A DNA stretch of 64,000 bases. Source: Apodemus sylvaticus. Lineage: Eukaryota > Chordata > Mammalia > Rodentia > Muridae. Made by a program: the position numbers and the translations under genes. Positions 58,726-64,000 of this stretch are shown here, piece by piece. The notes under the pieces are model-generated. The model searched no databases and had not been told where the DNA came from. It was given only the letters and a program-made list of their open reading frames with translations. The stretch is taken from the NCBI RefSeq assembly GCF_947179515.1, contig NC_067492.1:11016847-11080846 (forward strand). Direction: 5' to 3'. The number at the start of each line of letters is the position of its first letter. Positions within the stretch are counted from its first letter, which is position 1.

Positions 58726-59340
58726 CTGGAGAAAACCACATAGCAAAGATGGAATCCAATTCTCTTTTGTCTGTTATTTTCTCTAACATCTCTAAAAGGA
58801 ACATTTCTCTAAAGTCTTAAAGGTGACTAATGCATGTTGGATGAACACATCCATCTATGGCTATAAGGACTTCAAAATCTATGCCCAGATCAAGATATGC
58901 ATCGAAACAGCTGGCACTTTAAAAAAAAAAAAAACCAACTATGCTATATTTATGAATTAAAATGTTTTTCTTTTGAGAGTAAGTGCAGAGGAGGGTTATG
59001 CTCTATTCAAGTTTTGGAAGAGAATCTCCAGGGAGAAGCCTGAGAACATTCACAGGGGAGGAAAACCACTCAACAGGTTTCAACATTCTTATAGTTGATG
59101 CTGATGGAAGAAAAGAATTTGGGTGTGTTTTAAGTTGCATAAATGAATTAAAGATGTGTCTGTCCTTTATCTAGATGGGGAAAAAAAACCTATTCATGCT
59201 AGAACAGTTTTCCCAAACTTTCCAAATAATGCCTCCAAAAACACATGCTGAGGGCAGGAGTCCGCAGTTATTAAAATGCTCACTGTGACTCAAAACTAGT
59301 TTTTGCTTCGAGGATAAAGACACGCAGCAAGCATCAGGAA
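58724..59340. other. Unassigned unique sequence
   Basis: Poly-A run at 58919-58934; otherwise no recognised element. Confidence 0.35.
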
Positions 59341-59352
59341 CTAAATTTTAGA

Positions 59353-59372
59353 TTTAAAAAAAAAAAAAAAAC
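59353..59372. repeat. Poly-A run
   Basis: About 17 A at 59356-59372. Confidence 0.8.
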
Positions 59373-59418
59373 CTTCTTTTTCTTCAAAGAAGTTATCAGG
59401 CTTAAAAAGTGTAAACGT

Positions 59419-59540
59419 GGCCTGGAGAGATGACCCAGTTAGTAAAACCTCCACGGTATGGGGTAAGGGCCTGAGTGTGGCTCCCCAGAACCCACACAAA
59501 ATCAGCCACTGTTTACCCACTGCTGACCCACGTGGCTCCT
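59419..59540 (+). mobile_element. B4-type SINE fragment
   Basis: ggcctggagagatgacccag, tagtaaaacctccacgg, ggcctgagtgtggctcccc and agaacccacacaaaatc are the tRNA-like head and B box of a diverged B4 element. Confidence 0.65.
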
Positions 59541-59751
59541 TGGATAGTTCTACCACAGTAGTCATATGGACGGCCCCGGTTAAATTGAATGGGTCAGAAC
59601 CAACCCCAAAGTTCATGACTCTGCAAAAGGGACTTGTAGAGAGGACCCCAAGTTCACAGGGTGGAGAGAGGTGAGAGATTCATGAAGTGGTAATCTGGGC
59701 ACACACATGCATGTATGTAACTGCCAAAGGACAGATTTAATTAATTACAGA

Positions 59752-60070
59752 AAAACGGTGAGCCCGGCATCACACATATTTGTAACCCTGGGCCTAGAGC
59801 AGGGTCAGGAGGATCCTGGAACCCACTGGCCAGGCAATCTAGACAGATCGGGAGCTGTCAAGCTCAGTGAGAAACTCTGACTGAAAAAATAAGATGGAGA
59901 ACAACTAAGGAAGACCCTCAATATCAGTCTCTAGCCTTGACATACATGTACATGCATGTACACCTACACACACACACACACATACACACAAAGGGAGAGA
60001 GACAGACATAGACACACACATATACACAAAGAGAGAAAGACAGAGAGACACACACAGAGACAGAGTTGCA
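59752..60070 (+). mobile_element. B4 SINE body with CA/GA tail
   Basis: gtgagcccggcatcacac, gagcagggtcaggaggatcc, tggccaggcaatctagacag, agctcagtgagaaactctg, aagatggagaacaactaagg and tatcagtctctagccttg are the B1-like half of B4. The tail is (CA)n with GA and GACA units, 59960-60070. Confidence 0.75.
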
Positions 60071-60360
60071 CAGAGAGACAAGCATATAGTGAGAAAACAG
60101 GTGATAGACATATGGGCTTGATGAATTCGTTTGTTGACATGGTATAGATTTTAATATTTCTATAATAAAAATGTAATACCCTCTTATGTATTTTTTAATA
60201 AATGTGTAATTAGTAATTTTACTCCCCTAAAAATTACATGACATCACTCATACTTCACTTCAGTGTGTGTTGGAATTAGGCCAATCAATTTATTTTTAAT
60301 GGACTAGAGGAGAAATTCTCAGTATATCCTCAAGACTTCCGGTTTGCCACCAGCCTCACT
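60071..60360. other. Unassigned AT-rich sequence
   Basis: AT-rich unique sequence with no recognised element. Confidence 0.3.
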
Positions 60361-60735
60361 CAGTGCATGATGGATAGTTTCTATTTTAAAAAATGGCATT
60401 TGTTGTGATATAATTTAAATTACTTTTCTGCCAGGAGCATGCGTTCTGCAGAGTTACAATTATGCAAAGGGAAATTACAAATCATATTCCTACTTTATCT
60501 TCTTTTACAGTCCTTGTTGTAGCTACTTTTGCTCAGGTACAATTATGTTAGAGAAAACAAGATGCTGTGTGTATATTAAGAACAATTCAACGGAGAGAAT
60601 TCATTTTGGCTCTTGGTTAATTACAAGAGAAATGAAAGCCAATCTAAGAAAAAGCAATACTTGGGGTTCAGAAGTAACAAGACTCCCATGTAAAGCACTG
60701 AGCCTGATCAATAATGTAGAGTTTCTATAACCCCG
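60361..60735. promoter_or_regulatory. Candidate conserved non-coding element
   Basis: Repeat-free block with ttgtgatataatttaaattac, gagttacaattatgcaaagg, gaaattacaaatcatattcc and gttaattacaagagaaatg. Repeated TAATT/AATTA words. Composition only. Confidence 0.25.
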
Positions 60736-61065
60736 CTTAACAATACAAGTCATCCTATAGCAACTCAACTGCATGTTTAAAAGAAATGCACTTTGGCATA
60801 CTCACATACTCACTTACTATAAAAGCAGTTGTTTACAATAAGCATGTATACAGGCTTATTATAAAATATTTAGAATATAAACAAGACACAAAAGTAAATG
60901 AAGACCACCCCTACCCAGGGTGCAGTGAAGCCAGGCATTGTCATGGGTAATATTTTGCTTTGTTTCCATCAAGTCCATAAATAGCAGTAATTTATTCACT
61001 TTTATGAAATTAGCATTGCACTGTAGGGTCTGAAAGTCTCGGATTCATAGGCTTCTATTTTATCA
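60736..61065. other. Unassigned AT-rich sequence
   Basis: No recognised element. Confidence 0.3.
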
Positions 61066-61255
61066 TTGTGTGTGCCTGTGTGTGGATGTGAGCAAGTTAG
61101 TGTAGGTGCCAAAGGGGGCCAGAAGAGGGCGCCAGATGCTTTGGATCTGGAGTTACAGGCAGGTGTAAGCCACCTGACGGCCTCACAGGGGTGCTGGGAA
61201 CCAAACCAAGGCCCTCTGGGAAAGAAACAAGTGCTGAGCCCTCTCTCCAGCCCCT
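61066..61255 (-). mobile_element. B2/B3 SINE
   Basis: Plus strand gggggccagaagagggcgcc, agatgctttggatctggag, ttacaggcaggtgtaagcc, gggtgctgggaaccaaacc, aaagaaacaagtgctgagcc and ctctctccagcccc are a B3-type SINE in reverse. Confidence 0.88.
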
Positions 61256-61655
61256 AAACCTTCTGGTTTATGATCTGATTCTTCATTGGAAAATATAATA
61301 TGGTCAAATTTCTGCCATCAACTATAGATTCTTAGCCAAATGTCCCACCTACTCCATGATTTATCTCACCCATCATGGCTCTAAAAAAACAGACAAGGTT
61401 TCCATCCTCCCAATTACAAATGAAGTTACAATCAATAAACCCATGAGATTTTCCCCTACATCTTTATTTCGATGAATCATTTAAAATCAAATTTCTGGGC
61501 CAGCACACGCAAATTTTCTGAAGTATTTGTGAAAAACATGATAGGAATGTCTAAATGTTTTTAGATTCCTATCCACAATGCCACTGGCCCAGATTCATGG
61601 CATGTTGTTTGGTATCTCTCTCCTCTGTCTTTCTATCTGTTTGTGCATGTGTCTG
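61256..61655. other. Unassigned unique sequence
   Basis: No recognised element. Confidence 0.3.
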
Positions 61656-61659
61656 TGTT

Positions 61660-61684
61660 GGAGAGAGAGAGAGGGGGAGGAGAA

Positions 61685-61731
<47 letters not shown>
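61660..61731. repeat. (GA)n microsatellite
   Basis: GA/GGGA mixture then (GA)n to about 61728. Confidence 0.93.
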
Positions 61732-61733
<2 letters not shown>

Positions 61734-61754
61734 ATTGGGGTTGGGCCATAATCT

Positions 61755-61826
61755 GTGGCTTACATCCAGGGTCTAATGCATGCTAGGTAAACACCAGTCA
61801 CGGTTCTATAGTCACCTCAGCCCTAA
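61755..61826 (-). mobile_element. ID-like SINE head
   Basis: Plus strand tggcttacatccagggtct, aatgcatgctaggtaaacacc and gtcacctcagccct correspond to the reverse complement of the ID/B4 tRNA-like head. Confidence 0.6.
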
Positions 61827-61984
61827 TTTTATAAGTTAAAGAAACATACAATTTGTGATCTGAAAAGTGAAAATGGCATTTCCCTTAATTTATGTTTTCT
61901 TTATTCATGCAGTCCAACATATCTTCCTGGGCTCTGGCTATTTTCCATATTAACTATCTTCTCTCTACCTCTGGCCCCTGATTG

Positions 61985-62095
61985 TGACATGGTCTCATAT
62001 TATAGATCAAAGTTGTTTTGAACTTACTATATCGCCCAGGCTGACTTTAAACTTAAGATGATTCTCCTGCCTCGACACTCTTGATCTTTTTAAAG
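61985..62095 (-). mobile_element. B1-like SINE fragment
   Basis: acttactatatcgcccaggctgactttaaactt and gattctcctgcctcgacactc are the reverse complement of the B1 central and 5' region. Confidence 0.7.
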
Positions 62096-62925
62096 CACTT
62101 ACTTTAAACATGTCCAATCGAACCCAGCCACCCTGCCTAAAAGCTGCTGCACTCCCCTGCACAGAGATCAGGCTGAGCACAGCAGCAAATGAATGTTTCA
62201 GTATTCCGTCTTCCTTCAACGGTCAGAAAGACACACACGGGCATGGCTAATCCCAATCTATTCTTACAGCATTCTGTGGATGTCTGTACATCTTGCCCGA
62301 AACTGAAAAGACGAGGAGGAAACATCCCAGGGACTGGTGTGGACAGTGGGAAGCTGGGGCTTGGCCCTGACAGACAAACCCACCAGGCCTGGGGGCAGAG
62401 AGGAAAAAGCCTCCGCGGACAAAGCAGCACCTGTTAGGACAGAGCTATGACTCAGGGACAGCGGAAGGAGAGGGTGATACATCCTGAAGGACGTTATGAA
62501 AGCTACCAAGGACCTGAGCTAGATCAGTTACAGCGGGAGAGCTGGCGGCCTCTTTCTGGGGAGGGCATAGGTACAGTAATCTTGGACCTTCGTTAAGTGG
62601 AGGGAAGGAGAGGCACATTTGGAGTCATTTGGGGGAGCAAAAGTGAAAGAGGTGTGTGCATACGCATAAACACGAATGTATGTATCAGGCCCAGGGTAGC
62701 TAAAGACACTGGCCTTAGTTTATTTCATGGAGAAAAGAATATTTACTTATAAAAGCATAGGTGCAGGAGAAGGTAGTCTGTTTGAGGAGCAGCTCTGTAA
62801 AGCACCCTAAAGCCACGCTCTTGTTATGAGACACATCGTTTCTCCCAGTGATTGCCACTCCCCATACCTAGCCCTTCGTCATGTGACTAAGCAGCTCTTG
62901 CAATCAGAATGGGTCCATAGCATTG
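62096..62925. other. Unassigned unique sequence
   Basis: No recognised repeat. Opposite-strand frames at 62137-62509 lack any domain. Confidence 0.3.
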
Positions 62926-62930
62926 AAGGC

Positions 62931-62992
62931 TTGACTACAAGCTATCACTGGCCAATGGTTTGACTACAAGCCCATCACTGGCCAATGGCTTG
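62931..62992. repeat. Tandem duplication, 29-30 bp unit
   Basis: ttgactacaagct atcactggccaatgg (first unit) and ttgactacaagccc atcactggccaatgg (second unit) lie head to tail with one substitution and one indel apart from the final base. Confidence 0.9.
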
Positions 62993-63507
62993 ATTGTGCA
63001 CTGGGCCCCATCTCTAAAGTCCAAAAGTGTTTTGTGTTTCCATATTTATCGGTTGGAAAAACTGTAACCTCCTCCAGCAGTTTGGTGTCTCTCCAAAAGA
63101 TTGAGACAGACACAGTTCTGAACTAAACAAAACTTACAACCTGAAGCTAAACCAGCTAAGCCCTGCCTATATCGGTCAACTCTTCAGCCACTATGTTAGT
63201 TGGGGTTTTGTTGAGTTAGGGCACGCTTGTTACACAGCATTATCGTGTAAATGCTAATGGATATCCTGAAATATTCCATTCCATTCCCAGATACAGTTGT
63301 GATTATTTAAATATGCTTCAAAAGAAATTTGGTTAGACCAATACCCTGTTGACTATTCAGAAACCGGGGTCCTAAAACTAAAATATGGGAAGATGAGGTG
63401 AAGCCTAGATCATCCCACAGCAGAGCCACCTCAGCCACTGCAACTGTAGATGAATTCCCAATCAGTATGAACGGGATCACATTCCACAGAGAAAATCAAC
63501 CAGCCAA
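62993..63507. other. Unassigned unique sequence
   Basis: No recognised repeat or exon. Confidence 0.3.
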
Positions 63508-63712
63508 ACTGGAGAGAGCAGTTTAGAGCTCCGTCTGCTCTTGCAGAGGACCTCGCTTCAGTTGCCAGAGCCCGGTAAATATCTGTAAGTTCAGTTCCAA
63601 GGATCTGCTTTGGGCCTCTGTGGGAACCAAGTACACAGGCAGCACACTTACATACACGCAGGCAAAATTCTCATAAAATAAAAATGAATAATTTTTTTAA
63701 ATTTTTTTTTTA
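63508..63712 (+). mobile_element. B2/B3 SINE
   Basis: Sense order: aactggagagagcagtttag, agctccgtctgctcttgcag, aggacctcgcttcagttgcc (B box), tttgggcctctgtgggaacc, acatacacgcaggcaaaatt and a 3' end ctcataaaataaaaatg with a T/A-rich tail. Confidence 0.86.
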
Positions 63713-63839
63713 AGAAATCAGCTAAGGAGTCAACAGGACTGATATGCATTTCTAATGAAGTTCTATAATAGATGTGAACCGAGCTCTCTGTTAAAACAAG
63801 AACATTTCCATCCCCACTGCCTTCTCCCTGTGTGTTGTG

Positions 63840-64000
63840 GGCAGGCAGTAACCTATTGAGTGGCGTGTAGGATTTTAATCTGGTTGCTACAGGCCCCCTC
63901 ATTCTGCTCATTAAGATAAAGAAAGGTTTGTCAGGAAAATAGTCTATTAGGTGGTAATTTTCTTTCACATGCAAATTAAGGGATAATTAGTTTGACTATC
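63840..64000. promoter_or_regulatory. Candidate conserved non-coding element at window edge
   Basis: Unique sequence with gattttaatctggttgc, ctcattaagataaag, catgcaaattaagg (octamer-like) and gataattagtttg. It may continue past the window end. Composition only. Confidence 0.22.

Noticed and set aside
58135..58746. 203-codon minus-strand frame
   Set aside because: It crosses a B4 SINE and its (CA)n/(GA)n tail; the non-repeat part has no recognisable domain.

Overview
The window is nuclear DNA from a muroid rodent (mouse- or rat-like). The evidence is a dense set of rodent-specific SINEs of the B1, B2/B3, B4 and ID type, a murine-type L1 3' UTR, and older mammalian MIR fragments, together with very abundant (CA)n, (GA)n and (GATA)n microsatellites. 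I could not decide between mouse and rat: nearly all SINE copies are old and diverged, and I saw no young species-diagnostic copy. Family assignments are by eye against remembered consensus features, so subfamily names are approximate.

No intact protein-coding gene is visible. The open reading frames are short, lack recognisable domains, and the most striking ones are translations of simple repeats (poly-Lys from GAA, Ser/Leu from CT, Cys/Val or Thr/His from TG/CA). The best coding-like trace is a 34-codon reading frame on the minus strand at 6570-6674 that ends in a stop and is followed by an A-rich tract; it looks like the C-terminus of a protein I cannot name, probably a 5'-truncated retrocopy.

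Layout. 1-9300: MIR and SINE remnants, a solo-LTR-like element with a 5-bp flanking repeat (3903-4237), and an approximately 850-bp TG-rich array (8053-8906). 9360-10530: the most unusual unique sequence, a perfect 88-bp inverted repeat with a diverged third copy about 600 bp downstream, next to sequence that looks like a conserved regulatory element. 10540-19610: purine tracts, GAA, GATA/GAAA and trinucleotide arrays. 21471-22380: a chimeric retroinsertion in which a U6 snRNA copy is joined directly to an L1 3' UTR between 15-16 bp target-site duplications. 27690-28480 and 35650-36445: nested insertions of SINEs within older repeats. 30900-30975: a (TG)(CG)(CA) alternating tract. 32380-32790 and several other AT-rich, TAAT-rich blocks look like candidate conserved non-coding elements. 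41570-64000: more SINEs, microsatellites and rodent repeats separated by unique sequence with no recognised feature.

Overall this looks like an intergenic or long-intron gene-poor region. Any functional content is probably regulatory and can only be proposed from composition here; no operon, defence system or novel gene system is visible.
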